Shown here piece by piece: positions 1 to 11,576 of a stretch of DNA of 64,000 nucleotides. The position numbers and the translations under genes were made by a program. The stretch is taken from contig WPIO01000001.1 of assembly GCA_009760855.2 (NCBI GenBank), positions 419,001 to 483,000 on the forward strand. Reading direction: 5' to 3'. This DNA comes from Cristatella mucedo. Lineage: Eukaryota; Bryozoa; Phylactolaemata; Cristatellidae. The notes beneath the pieces were generated by a model that was not told the DNA's origin, did not search any database, and was given only the letters and a program-made list of their open reading frames with translations. How positions within the stretch are numbered: position 1 is the stretch's first letter; each line of letters begins with the position of its first letter.

Positions 1-42
1 GTTGTTGTTCTGCAAACAAGTGATAATTTTACGTTACACCAA

Positions 43-3000
43 ACAACTATGCACCGAAAAGTATTGCCTTCATTTGGTACGTTTAATATATTCTACTAGT
101 ATAATCAGATAGATCATACCAATCTTTGCGAAAATTACCATTTCACTCTGCTTCAAATAACCATGCATTCAATGTGGCCACGAGAAAAGCTCAGCTCGTT
201 CGGGCCTCAACGATAGCAATAAGGTATTGGCGAGGCCTCGACCATGATCACAAAAATCGTGCAGTTATGTACAGTATATGATACATGCAAGACCAAAAGA
301 GATTGCTCCTCAGAGCCTCTCTGTCGTAACTCTACATCAACCTCTCACGCAAAAAAACTCAATGACCGTAAGAGACTGATTAAAAGATGTAAACTGATTC
401 CTGCATATACAGTGTAGTCAGTCCAGGTTTCAATCACACTTCTCACGAATGCAGTTGTAGTCTATAATTTTTGTCAATAGGCTACATGTTTCAGTGTACA
501 TAATGCTTAAGAAAACCTATAATAGATTTTTTGTCACCATGCGATATTTATTTTGTCTTCAATTGCACACTTGAACCGGCATTCTGCAAATTTCAAAAGC
601 CTAACCTTAACTGACACGGTGTTTCTGACCTCATGCATATTACGTTCGTGTTTTAGGCCTAGTCTAGATTTCTATAAGAATCGACCAGCACAACTTTCAA
701 TGTGCCTGGAGGATGCTCCTAGAATTCTTTGCAAGAGTCTCGTGGCTTCTTCGGAAATGCGTTCATTTATTTCTTTACCTAAAAACATACCTCGCTAACC
801 GGGATACTGCATTATCTAACGGCGACTAGCTTGTAATCTCGTCTTTGTCCGTGTTTAGTTAGTCAATCCAATGCCTGAGTAGAAAATTACCTTCATTGAC
901 ATCTTGTGCAGACCTCTATTGGCATGACTTAAGTTTAAAAACGTGCAAACGAGCTCACGCTAGTCACTTCGAAACAATCACTCCGAATCCACTGTGATTG
1001 TGATCAGTGTCCTGTAAAAACCGCTTCGGATATGTGCATTACTTTGTGTTTGCTGAGGTGGTAAAGGTGCAGCATATCAAAGCATTTTATCAATTATTGA
1101 CAGCAGTCACGGCGATAATCTGAACCTGTAGATAATTAAGGTATCGTGCTTAACCAAAATATTTGAGATTTATGCAAAAGATCAAACTATGTGAATCCGT
1201 TTTCTAAGGCCTAGCAGTTTTTAACAACGAAGCTACCTGCGACGTCAAACTTGCACTCTTCATAACGTAAAATATTGCCATGAGCACATTGAAACCTCGA
1301 ATTGCACAACGACCACAACAATCCACGGAAGTGGTTCGCCCTTTTGGTCACTGACTAACGTTTTTAGTCAGCCGGATAAGCCAGCAGAACTTTCGTCTCG
1401 CTCAGCGGTTCTGTACAGGAATTATCTGTAGGAGGTTGTGTCTCTATATTGCCTGGAACAGCCAATCACAGAAAAATGGCGGCTTTAGCTGGTACTTACA
1501 TAGATATTATATTTGCAGGATATGCTGGAGGATGGACGTCTCTAGAAAAATAACCAGTTTAGCCTGCAATAAGTAACCAGCGGTAATAACTATGAAAGAC
1601 AGTAAACACTGCACGGCTGCATTCTCATCTCTAAGCGAGCTCTTCTCAGTGGCTTACACCATGATCAAGCAATAAACAAAGTTTGTTTTTAGGTTTGTGA
1701 ATTTATTCTGGAAATAATTAACTTGAGAAGTTGAAGCTTACAAAAAAGAAAGGTTTCTAGAAGTGCTATGAGGTACAAGCTGTTCTTCCATAAGAAAGCT
1801 ATTAATTTAAAAACCTAACTTTTACCTTCGACTATCGAAAGCACCTTGTATAGGTTCCAGCAACTCTATAGACAGTTCTATGCATTCAGCCTGTACCCAT
1901 GAACATTCGACGAACCATGCTCAGAGCAAGCTTGAATCTGTATCAATGTAGCTTAGCCGTTGCGATTAATAGTATATTACAAGAATAATCTACCAGCCAC
2001 CGGATTTTAAATGAAACTCACTACATCGAATAAACGGTGTGCCACGATTCCACACTATGTAAGGCAGCTTCTGGACCAATGTTATTGGTTCGAGTCCAGA
2101 GGTTCCAATCCTTTGTTGCTACTTAAAGCGGCGGCGATTTATTTTAACTTACTTTGACACTTTTGAAATAGGGACGATTTGATCAGCAAGTATATTGTCA
2201 CCCGACATAATATCATGCAGTGAAGCCCCGTATACTGTCACGTTGGTGTCACTCCTACCAAACGGTTAGGCCAGTATTTTCGATGCGCGTAGTCTATGTC
2301 AAGAAGTCATTACAATTTTTAACCTTCTTTAGCGAACGATTTGTTAAGGGAAAGTGAGACAATTTGCTAAATGTTCATGACTCCATGAATTTCATGCAGA
2401 TTTAAAATAAAAGTCAGGCTTAATATTGGGCTCAGTGCCTACTAAATTTGAAAAAGTTACTATGTCATCCAATCACCTGCATTTTCCAAACGCAAATAGC
2501 TTATCATTCAACTTTATCATTCGTACAAGCTACGGCCCAATGACCGGCTGGCTGTAGTAGACATTTTCACCGTGGTTACTATGACAATGAATGCTACAGG
2601 TAATTAAGGTGCATAGGAGTTCACTTTAAAGCATCGATATTATTAAACGAAATCTGATTACAGAAATATCCTGTAACGAAAAAGCGTTAAAAGTTTTGCA
2701 TCATGTTCTTTATTCGTCGTCCTAAAAGCACTGTATCTGCTTGAATCTTTTAAAAACCCTATTAAACCACAGAGCTATAATGAAGCTATAGACAATCTAG
2801 GCTTCACGCTTAACCAATATAATAAAGACACGCGAAATACCAGACACTCAGCAACTGTTTTGTAACACATATTGATCGTACTTAGAGAGACTACCATCGA
2901 TGTCATAGTTTACCTCTTCCTTTTTTGATATCATATCCAAAGTAAATTGGAACCTCGATTTGTACAAGAACCACAGCAGGGAATAGAAGTGGCTTAGGTT

Positions 3001-3120
3001 TTTCCGTGGACGAGTAGTCTTATCTGTTATCGGCCGGAAAAGCCTATGGAAGATTTTTCCGGCTCAGAAGTACGTTGCTAAATTGTTCCACAAAAAAGTG
3101 ACAAGTGTACGTTACACAGA
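43..3120. repeat. Family A unit 1 (~3.08 kb tandem repeat)
   Basis: The phase is set at ACAACTATGCACCG. The next unit starts at 3121. Units are collinear throughout, with many substitutions. Short open frames are not conserved between units, so I see no coding function. Landmarks: CGGGGCCTCATCGATAGCAAC, GAGATAGCTCCTCAGAGCC, TAATTGACACGGTATTTCTGAC, TTGTCACCCGACATAATATC and GTAACACATATTG. Confidence 0.85.
2045..2142 (+). repeat. tRNA-derived SINE head inside family A unit 1
   Basis: Homologue of 5095-5187, with B box GGTTCGAGTCC near 2087. Confidence 0.5.
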
Positions 3121-6100
3121 ACAACTATGCACCGAAAAATATTGCCTTTATTTAGTACTTTTATATCTACCCTACTAGCATAATTAGGTAGTCGATGCCG
3201 ATCTTTGCGAAAATCACCATTTGACTCTACCTAAAGTAACCAGACATTCAATGTGGCCACGAGAAAAAGCTCAGCTCGCTGGGGCCTCATCGATAGCAAC
3301 AAGGTATTGAGAGGCCTCGACCATGATCACAAAAATCGTGCATTTATGATACATGATATGATATATACAAGAGCAAAAGAGATAGCTCCTCAGAGCCTCT
3401 ATGTAGTAACTCTACATCAGACTCGTATAAGAAAAATGTTACGACCGTAAGAGACTGATGAAAAAACGTAAACTCATTCCTACATATACAGTGTAGTCAG
3501 TCCAGGTTTGAATCAAGCATCTCACCAATGCAATTGTAGTTTATAATTTTTGTCAATAGGATACGTGTTTCAGTATAAATAATGCTTAAGAAAACCTTTA
3601 ATATGTTTTGTCACCATGCAATATTAATTTTGTTTTCAATTGCAATCTTGAACCGGTATTCTTCAAACTTCCAAAGCCTAACCTTAATTGACACGGTATT
3701 TCTGACCTCAGGCTCATCACGTTCGTCTTTAAGGCCTAGTCTACATTCAAGCAGAATAGACCTGCACAAATTTCAATGCGAGCAGATGATGCTTGCAGAA
3801 ATTCTTGCAAGAGTCTCATTGCTCTTTCGGTAAGGCGTTCATTTTTTCTTTACCTAAAAACATACCTAACTATCAGCGATACTGCATTATCTAACGGCGA
3901 ATAGCTTGTCATCTCGTCTTTGTCCGTATTTAGTCAGTCAATCCAATGCCTAAGTAGAAAACTTCTTTTATTGACATCTTGTGCACACCACTATTGCCAT
4001 TAATCTAGTTTATTAACGTCCAACCGAGCTCGTGTTAGTCACTTCCAAGCAATCACTCTGAATCCAGCGTGATCGGGTTCAATATCCTATACAACGCTCT
4101 TCGGATATTGTGACTAGTTTCTGTTTAATGAGGTGGTAAATTACAGCACATCAAAGCATTTTCTCCATCATCTACTGCAGTCACGGCGATAATTTGAACC
4201 TTCAGATAATCAAGGTATCGTGCTTTACCAAAATATTTGAAATTCATGCCAAAGATGAAACTACGTGGATCCGTTTTCATAAGCCTAGCAGTTTGTAACA
4301 ACGAAGCTACCTGCGACGTCAAACGCACTCTTCATAACGTAAAATATTGCCATGAGCACATTGAAGCTTCGATTTGCACAACCAGCAGAACAGTCGATGA
4401 AAGCGGTTCGCCTTTTTGGTCACTGACTACCGTTTTAGTCAGCCGGATGGGCCAGCAAAACTTTCGTATCGCTCAGCAGTACCTTACAGGAATTATGTGT
4501 AGCAGGTTGTGACTCTATATTACCTGGAACAGCCAAGCACATACAAACGGCAGCTTAAACTGGTACTTACATAGATATTATAATTGCAGGATATGCTGGA
4601 GGATGAACGTCTCTACACTAGTCACCAGTGTACTCTGCAATCAGTAACCAGCCGTAATACCTATGCAAGACAGTAAACACTGCCTGGCTGGGTTCTCATC
4701 TCTAATCGAGCTCTTCTCAGAGCCAAACACCCTGACCAAGCAATAAACGAGGTCGGTTTTTAGGTTTCAGAATGTATTCCGGAAATAACAAACTTAACAA
4801 GTTCAAGCTTACAAAAAGAAAGGTTTCTACAAATGCTATGAGATACAAGCTGTTTCTTAATAAGAAACCTATTAATTCAAAAACTTACCTTTACCTTTTA
4901 CTATCGAAAGCACCTTGTATAGGTTTCAGCCACTCTATAGACAGTTATGAACATTCGACGAACCATGCTCAGAGCAAGCTTGAATCTGTATAAGTATAGC
5001 TTAGCCGTTTCGATAAATGGTATACTACAACCATAATATTCCAGCTACTGGTTTTTTAATGAAACTCAAAACATCGATTCAAATGTGTGCCCCGAATCCA
5101 CACTAGGTAAGGCAGCTTCCGGACCGATGTTGTGGGTTCAAGTCCTGAGGTGCCGATCCTTTGTTGCTACTGCAAGGGGCGGTGATTAATTTTTTCGTAG
5201 TTTGCCGCTATAGAAATAGGGACGATTTAATCAGCAAGTATATTGTCACCCGACATAATATCATGCAGTGAAGCCCCGTATACTGTCGCGTTGGTGTCAC
5301 TCTTACCAAACGGTAAGGCCAGTATTTTCGATGCACGTAGCCTACGTCAGGAAGTCAATATAATTTTTCACCATCTTTGGCAAACGATTTGGTAAGGGCA
5401 AGTGATGGAAGTTGTTAGATGTTCATGACTCCGAGAATTTATTGCAGATTTAAAATAAAAGTCAGGCTTAGTATTAGGCTCACTGCCTACTCAATTTAAA
5501 AAGTATCTAAATTATCCAACTACCTGCATTTTCCAACCGCAAATAGGTTATTATCTCAACTTTATTAATCATACAAGCTACGGCCTAATGACCGGATAAC
5601 TGTAGTAGACATTTTCACCGTGCTTACTATGATATTGTTTGCTACAGGTACTTAAAATGCATAGGAGCTCACTTCGTAGCATCGATATTATTAAACGAAA
5701 TCTGATTACAGACAATATCCTGTAAGGAAAAAGCGTTAAGGATTTCAGCATCACGTTCTTTATTTGTGTCCTAAAAGTACTGTATCTGTTGGAATTTTCT
5801 CAATAACCCGATGAAATCACAGTGCACTAATGAAGCTATAGACAATCTAGGCTTCATGCTTAACCTATCTCGTCCATCCATGCGAAAGACCAGACACTCA
5901 GAAATCCTTTTGTAACACATATCAGTCATTGTTGGAGTGACTACCAACAATGTCATAATTTCCCTTTTAATATTTTGATATCCTATACAAAGTAAATTGG
6001 AACCTTGATTTGTATAAGAAGTACAGCAGGGAACGAAAGTGGCTTATGTATTATCATGGACAAGGAATGTTATCCGTTTTCAGCCGGGACAGCCTGTTGA

Positions 6101-6159
6101 AGGTTGCAGTACGTTGCATAATTGCTTCACAAAAAAGTGATAAGTGTACGTCACACAGA
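3121..6159. repeat. Family A unit 2
   Basis: 3039 bp. Contains a clear tRNA-like SINE head at about 5095-5185. It aligns to 36340-39419 in block 2. Confidence 0.85.
5095..5187 (+). repeat. tRNA-derived SINE head inside family A unit 2
   Basis: CTAGGTAAGGC...GGGTTCAAGTCC has the spacing of a tRNA-like A box and B box (GGTTCRANNCC). It aligns with the SINE at 26090-26230 through the shared GCCGATCCT...GCTACTGCAAGGGGCGGTGAT downstream part. Confidence 0.55.
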
Positions 6160-6400
6160 AAAACGATGCACCTAAAATATTGACTTCACTTGGATTTTCA
6201 TATCTATTCTATTAGTAGAATTAGGTAGACGATGCCAATCTTTGCGAAATTTAGCATTTGACTCTACGTCAAACAACCAGGCTTTTAATGTGGCCACAAG
6301 AAAAAAAAACTCAGATCGCTTTGGGTCCAATCGATAGCGTCAAGGTATTTAGAGGCCTCGACCATCCTGACGAAAATGATGCATTTATGTACAATATATG
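6160..6400. repeat. Family A unit 3, first ~240 bp only
   Basis: Starts in phase (AAACGATGCACCTAAAATATTG) and passes into family B after the GAGGCCTCGACCAT landmark. The same A-to-B junction occurs at 39680 in block 2. Confidence 0.75.
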
Positions 6401-7683
6401 ATACTTGGTAAACGCAAAATTTCAGCTAACAAGTGGTAGCCTTACAAAAGTAGGATTTACCAAACGTGGTATTTCCAGTGAGATGATTCTGTGTACTTTT
6501 AAGTTTCCAAAACGTTTAAATGGTTCACTTTTTAATTGCCTCATTGATTGAAACTCTTAGGTAGCACTAATTGAAGCGATAGAGTCCGTCCGTTCCTCCG
6601 TCACGATGCAAGATGGTGCGCTAGCATTGGACGTGGTAAGATGGGGCAGGGCTATCTTTCTTGACCAGTACTACCGGGGGTGACATAAAATAGATACGTA
6701 TTGTACGCATAATATGAGTCAGCGAAGCGATTTTAAAGTTCTGAACTGCTCGTAAATATTAATATTGAAATTCCTTTATAAAACATAAAACATTGGTCAG
6801 ACGTAACAATGGTAATGCTTTCTATCTTTTATAGCAAACGCCTTGTTGTTGCTGTCAAGCCACTCCCTCTGGATGTGGCTGGGAACATCAACAAATAACC
6901 CTAATGATGATCATCGGTGATGGTCCAGCGGTCGTTTAGCTGCTTCTTCTGATTCTTGCTTCGTGGCAAACCATGGTGCATCACTCTTTACCTTTGCAAA
7001 CCTCAGCACGACAAAGTATTTATGATGCCCACATTTTGGCTTTGCTAATGTGTTGCCTTATTATTGTAAATATTAGTGTAAATAATGATACAATTATGTC
7101 AGAAATGCATTAAGACAGCCGAGATTAAGGATAATGACTACAGCCCGTAAGCATTTCACTAGACCTTGACTAACCTGGTAATTGCAAGTAGTTCTTAGAC
7201 TTCAGATCTGGGCTTTTTGCAATTGCTGCACTAGTCATACTGCATGTATGCTTTCAATTTACTACCCGAATAAAAGATTCTTCACTTAGTGTAAATTTCA
7301 AGCCTTAAACTTGCATATTCTTAAGTACACATTCAGGGCTAGCAATAAAAGGTAGACTTGAAATAGATGTTTTAGCAACCAATTTTGATACAAAGCACAT
7401 AACCTGTTAAGACCATTATGTAATTAAACATATTAATATTAAACTTAATACAGCTTTATCAGATGATTCAATCTCTTTCTAGACGCTTTAGATTTGATGT
7501 GAAGGAAGCACGATCGAATGGTTAGTGGTAGCATGCTCAATAAACAACGAGAACAACACGGCTATCGGTGACTTATACAGGGTCAGCATGCAAATACTGT
7601 TATTGGCAGCTTGCACATTTCCAGTAAACATAAGCATATTAGCGACAATTGCCAGGCACCCACTAAATGCTGTGATATCTCAG
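6312..7683. repeat. Family B unit 1 (~1.37 kb)
   Basis: Starts with the shared TCGATAGC...GAGGCCTCG landmark, contains GCGATAGAGTCCGTCC, TGATGATCATCGGTGATGG and an antisense LINE tail. Repeats directly as unit 2. Confidence 0.8.
7435..7620 (-). repeat. Antisense LINE 3' tail in B unit 1
   Basis: The reverse complement of GAAGCACGATCGAATGGTTAGTGG...GCATGCTCAATAAACAA...GGGTCAGCATGC matches the LINE 3' UTR. It is shared by all three B units, so it predates their amplification. Confidence 0.65.
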
Positions 7684-9055
7684 TTCAGTTGGGGCCTTAT
7701 CGATAGCAACAAGGTATTTAGAGGCCTCGAACAGTATGATGAAAATGGTGCATATATGTTCAAGATATGATACTTAGTAAATGCAAAATTTTAGCTAACA
7801 AATGGCTGCTTTACAAAAGTAGGATTTACCAAGCGTGACATTTCCAGTGAGAGAATTCTATGTGGCTCTAAGTTGCCAAAACGTTTAAATGGTTCACTAC
7901 TTCATTGCCTTATTGATTGAAACTCTTAGGTAGCACTAATTGAAGCGATAGAGTCCGTCCGTCCCTCCGTCACGATGCAAGATGGTGCACTAGCATTGTC
8001 ACGTGGTAAGATGGGGCAGGAATTTCTTTCTTGACCATTACTTCCGGGGGTGACATAAAATAGATACGTATTGTACGCATAATATGAGTCAGCGAAGCGA
8101 CTTTAAAGTTCTGAACTGCTCGTAAATATTAATATTGAAATTCCTTTATAAAACATAAAGCATTGGTAAGACGTAACAATGGTAATGTTTCTATCTTTTA
8201 TAGCAAACGTCTTGTTGTTGCTGTCAAGCCACCCCTTCGGGATGTGGCTGGGAACATCACCAAGGAAACCCTAATGATGATCATCGGTGATGGTCCAGCG
8301 GTCGTTTAGCTGCTTCTTCTGTTTCTTGCTTCGTGGCAAACAATGGTGCATCACTCTTTACCTTTGCAAACCTCAGCACGACGAAGTATTTATGATGCCC
8401 ACATTTTGGCTTTGCTAATATGTTGCCTTATTATTGTAAATATTAGTGAAAATAATAATACGATTATGTCAGAAATGCATCGAGACACCCGAGATTTAGG
8501 ATAATACCTACAGCCCGTAAGCAATTCATTAGACCTTGACTAACCTAGTAATTGCAAGTTGTTCTGAGACGTCAGATCTGGCCTTTTTGCAATTGCCGCA
8601 ATAGTCCTACTGTATGTATGCTTACAATTTACCACCCGAGTAAAACATTCTTCAATTACAGTGTAATTTTCAAGCCTTAAACTTGCTTGTTGTTAAGTAC
8701 TCATTAATGGATAGCAATGAAAAGTAAACTTGAAATAGATGTTTGACCACCCAACTTTAATACATAGAACTTAACCTGTTGAGACCACAATGTTAGTAAA
8801 CATAATAGTATTAAACTTAATAAAGCTTTATTGGATGATTCAGGCTTTTTCTAGACGCTTTAGATTTGATGCGATGGATGCACGATTGAATGGTTAGTGG
8901 TAGCATGCTCAATAAACAACGAGAACAACAATGCTATGGGTGACTTGTACAGGGTCAGCATGCAAGTACTGTTATTGGCAGCTTCCTAATTTTCAGTAGG
9001 CATAAATACATAAACGACGAGTGCCAGGCATCCACTTAATGTTGTAATATCAAGG
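7684..9055. repeat. Family B unit 2
   Basis: Direct tandem copy of unit 1, roughly 90% alike by eye. Continues into conserved single-copy spacer. Confidence 0.8.
8830..8990 (-). repeat. Antisense LINE 3' tail in B unit 2
   Basis: Same element and orientation as at 7435-7620. Confidence 0.65.
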
Positions 9056-10224
9056 TGCGTTTTACGGTCCTCAAAAGAAAATCAATCAGTGTTTGAAAAA
9101 TTACAGACGAGAAGAATCCACGACTTGACGGAGACTGACCTTCTGCAATGTCAACATGATTGTACTCGAACCATTCAGATGAGATTTAACGTAGCCAAAC
9201 CTCCCCCCGTAATTCTATATTGATTTTTCCATTAGAGACTGTAAGGAGAATGAAATGTTTGTGTAAACCTTTAATCAGCCACAATAATAAAATGCACGAT
9301 AGTTAGCAAACGTATTACGTACAGGGACAGTAACATAAAACTCCGAATCAATGATTTCTATTGACTTGGCAATATGAGTGAGGAACTGAAGGATTTTAGT
9401 TCTTTCAATTCCATTGAGTCATGGAAGCCAAGAAATCAGTCGGTTATGAGTTTCACACTTTCAGAACTTAGGAAGTCCTTGCACAGGTTCCCAATAGTTA
9501 GACGTAGGTTAGACAGAGGAGGAGCTGAACAAATATATTGAGCAGGGCACCTGTTACAATGATTAGCATCTTGCAGTTAAAATCAGATTGGTTTGGTACT
9601 AGCAATGGGTCATAGAGATCTTAACGTAATGTGGTACCATCCTGAAGGGTTCTCACTGCTTAAAATTAAGCGAATGATATATAGTAACCACAACAGTTGC
9701 GAATTTCAAATTGAACAATGCAATTCGAAAAGCTTTTAGAACTATATAGTTTTCAGAATCTAAACCAAAGAAGGTATACCGAAAGTGAAAATTAAGAGAG
9801 ATCATTTGATATTGGCTGTGCATAATATCAGCAAGTTGAACCCTAGGAACCATCTCATTTTTCAGTGACATTTAACATCTGACTTGGATAGTACATGTTA
9901 CTAAAAGTGAGCTGCAATGAATGAGCTCAATACAAGTGAGTGCTTAGAAGAAATGCTGGTAGTGGAGAGATGAGAGTGGAAGGAACTGCAACTCATAAGT
10001 TTAAAGTTCGAATGATCGGCAGAGATTTCCGATTGGTTGGTGGGAAACGTCGATGCTGAAGACACAGTGCCCTGTCTTCGAATACGGAATCCAAAAGTTA
10101 AGCCGTCGCTGTTCTAAAATTCCCAGGGTTGCCTGGAAATACAGTGATTCACTAAATAGTAGTTTGATGACTGAGTAGACGGCCAGACTATAACTGTCGT
10201 GCTTTGACAGAGGATATCCCACTG
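9056..10224. other. Conserved spacer before discoidin copy 1, no gene seen
   Basis: Aligns end to end with about 40966-42124. Short open frames on the minus strand (for example 9653-9871) are not preserved in the other block. I see no known family. Confidence 0.6.
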
Positions 10225-10500
10225 TTTTTCAAGTGCTCAGGTAAGTACTCTGTGTGTCGTTGTGCAGAAACACTGGCATGCTGCTCTTGGTGACAGGCTT
10301 TGGTCCGCGAAACTGTGTTGGCTGAACTAACCATATTTGCATGCTGGCCCTGTGCATGTCAACTCTGACCATGTTATGGTTGTTTTTATTGAGCGTACTA
10401 CAACTAACCATACGATCCTGATTCCTGTACAGCAAATGTAAATTTCCTAGAAAGAGATTTAACTCTCATTTGGCACTATACCTGACGTATAATAATGTTT
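10225..10500 (+). repeat. Sense LINE 3' tail upstream of discoidin copy 1
   Basis: CTAACCATATTTGCATGCTGGCCCTGTGCATG and CCTAGAAAGAGATTTAA match the LINE 3' UTR. Decayed, no coding part. Confidence 0.65.
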
Positions 10501-10959
10501 ATCATCATTTTATTAATAGCAGCTTTGAGGTACAGTATTTCCTAAACTGCAATTTTCAATGACTGGCCGCCTGCATTCGAAATCAGTGCTAATAATTTAT
10601 TTAGATACCTCCTGCCAAACATTTAAACTAGAACAGGTTTATGTAAACAATTCCCGTCTTTTTGTAATAACTAACTTAACTAATTTCTTTCAGAGACTCG
10701 AGACTTAACTTTCAAGGCAAGGATGTAAAATTTCATTCAACGGGCTCTACGGCAAAACTGGGTTTTGGTCACGTATAAATGTTTGACAATGAGGCTGATA
10801 CAATTAAGGCTTAGCTTAAGTCAGTTACGCCTGTATCACATTTTAAGCCATTACGGTTTTTGTATCTGCAGCATAACTTGAATAATCGAATCCAACCTAT
10901 GGTGTAGTGAACGAAGATTAGTTTGGAAACGATCGCGATGAGAATAATAATACATTTTA

Positions 10960-11340
10960 TGTAGTGCCCCTAGAGAACTCTATTTCTTTATATGCACTTT
11001 ATCTTTGCTGCAGAGGAAGCAAGATCTGATTATTGATAGCATGCTCAATAAACAACAAGAGTAACACGGTTATGGGTGACACGCTCAGCGTCAGCATGCA
11101 AGTGTGGTTGGTGACAGATAGCACAATGTCAGCACGCGTAAGCACATACATGACGAATCACATATATTCACTAAATTATGTGACAAATAGGTTAATTTTA
11201 GTGTATTTTAAATGTGTTCAAGTTACGAAAAATGTCATCACAGAAGTCGGGAGTGAGTTCCAGGCTTTAAAAGCACGTGAACTGAAGACACGATCTCCGA
11301 AGCATTCAAAATTTAACGATCCAACTAAACGTTACATTAT
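10960..11340 (-). mobile_element. Antisense LINE end immediately upstream of discoidin copy 1
   Basis: The minus strand encodes FKAWNSLPTSVMTF (typical AxKAWNSLPxxVR), then the 3' UTR with GCATGCTGAC repeats. It ends only ~125 bp from the discoidin start codon. Confidence 0.72.
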
Positions 11341-11464
11341 CTAGCCTTGACGCTTTTCTATATTGCAGTGCATGTTACGGTTTTACTGCATGTGTAGTTC
11401 GCTACTCAGACTACACAAAAAAGTATTTATCTCGGTTTTTAGATAGTACCAAAGCTCATAAAGG

Positions 11465-11576
11465 ATGCATATTTCTACCTGGACACCCACACTGTGCCTT
11501 GTTGTGGCACTGTTCGCTTTCCAAGCTGCCGGTCGCAACGGAAATGTAAAGAGTCGATGCTACGAGCCACTTATTG
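11465..11576 (+). CDS. Copy 1 exon 1: signal peptide and first domain cysteine
   Basis: 112 nt from ATG to donor g|gtaaga. It encodes the signal peptide and a short linker ending in RCYEPLI, the start of the discoidin domain. The last G is the first base of a split Asp codon. The start was chosen because it is the only ATG that puts a signal peptide in frame with CYEPLI, and because it is conserved in the paralogue. Confidence 0.88.

Noticed and set aside
4237-4512. 91-codon frame and similar short frames in family A units
   Set aside because: Not preserved among the A units, which otherwise align well.
9653-10222. Two minus-strand frames of about 72 codons
   Set aside because: The block 2 counterpart has shifted frames and stops; no motif.
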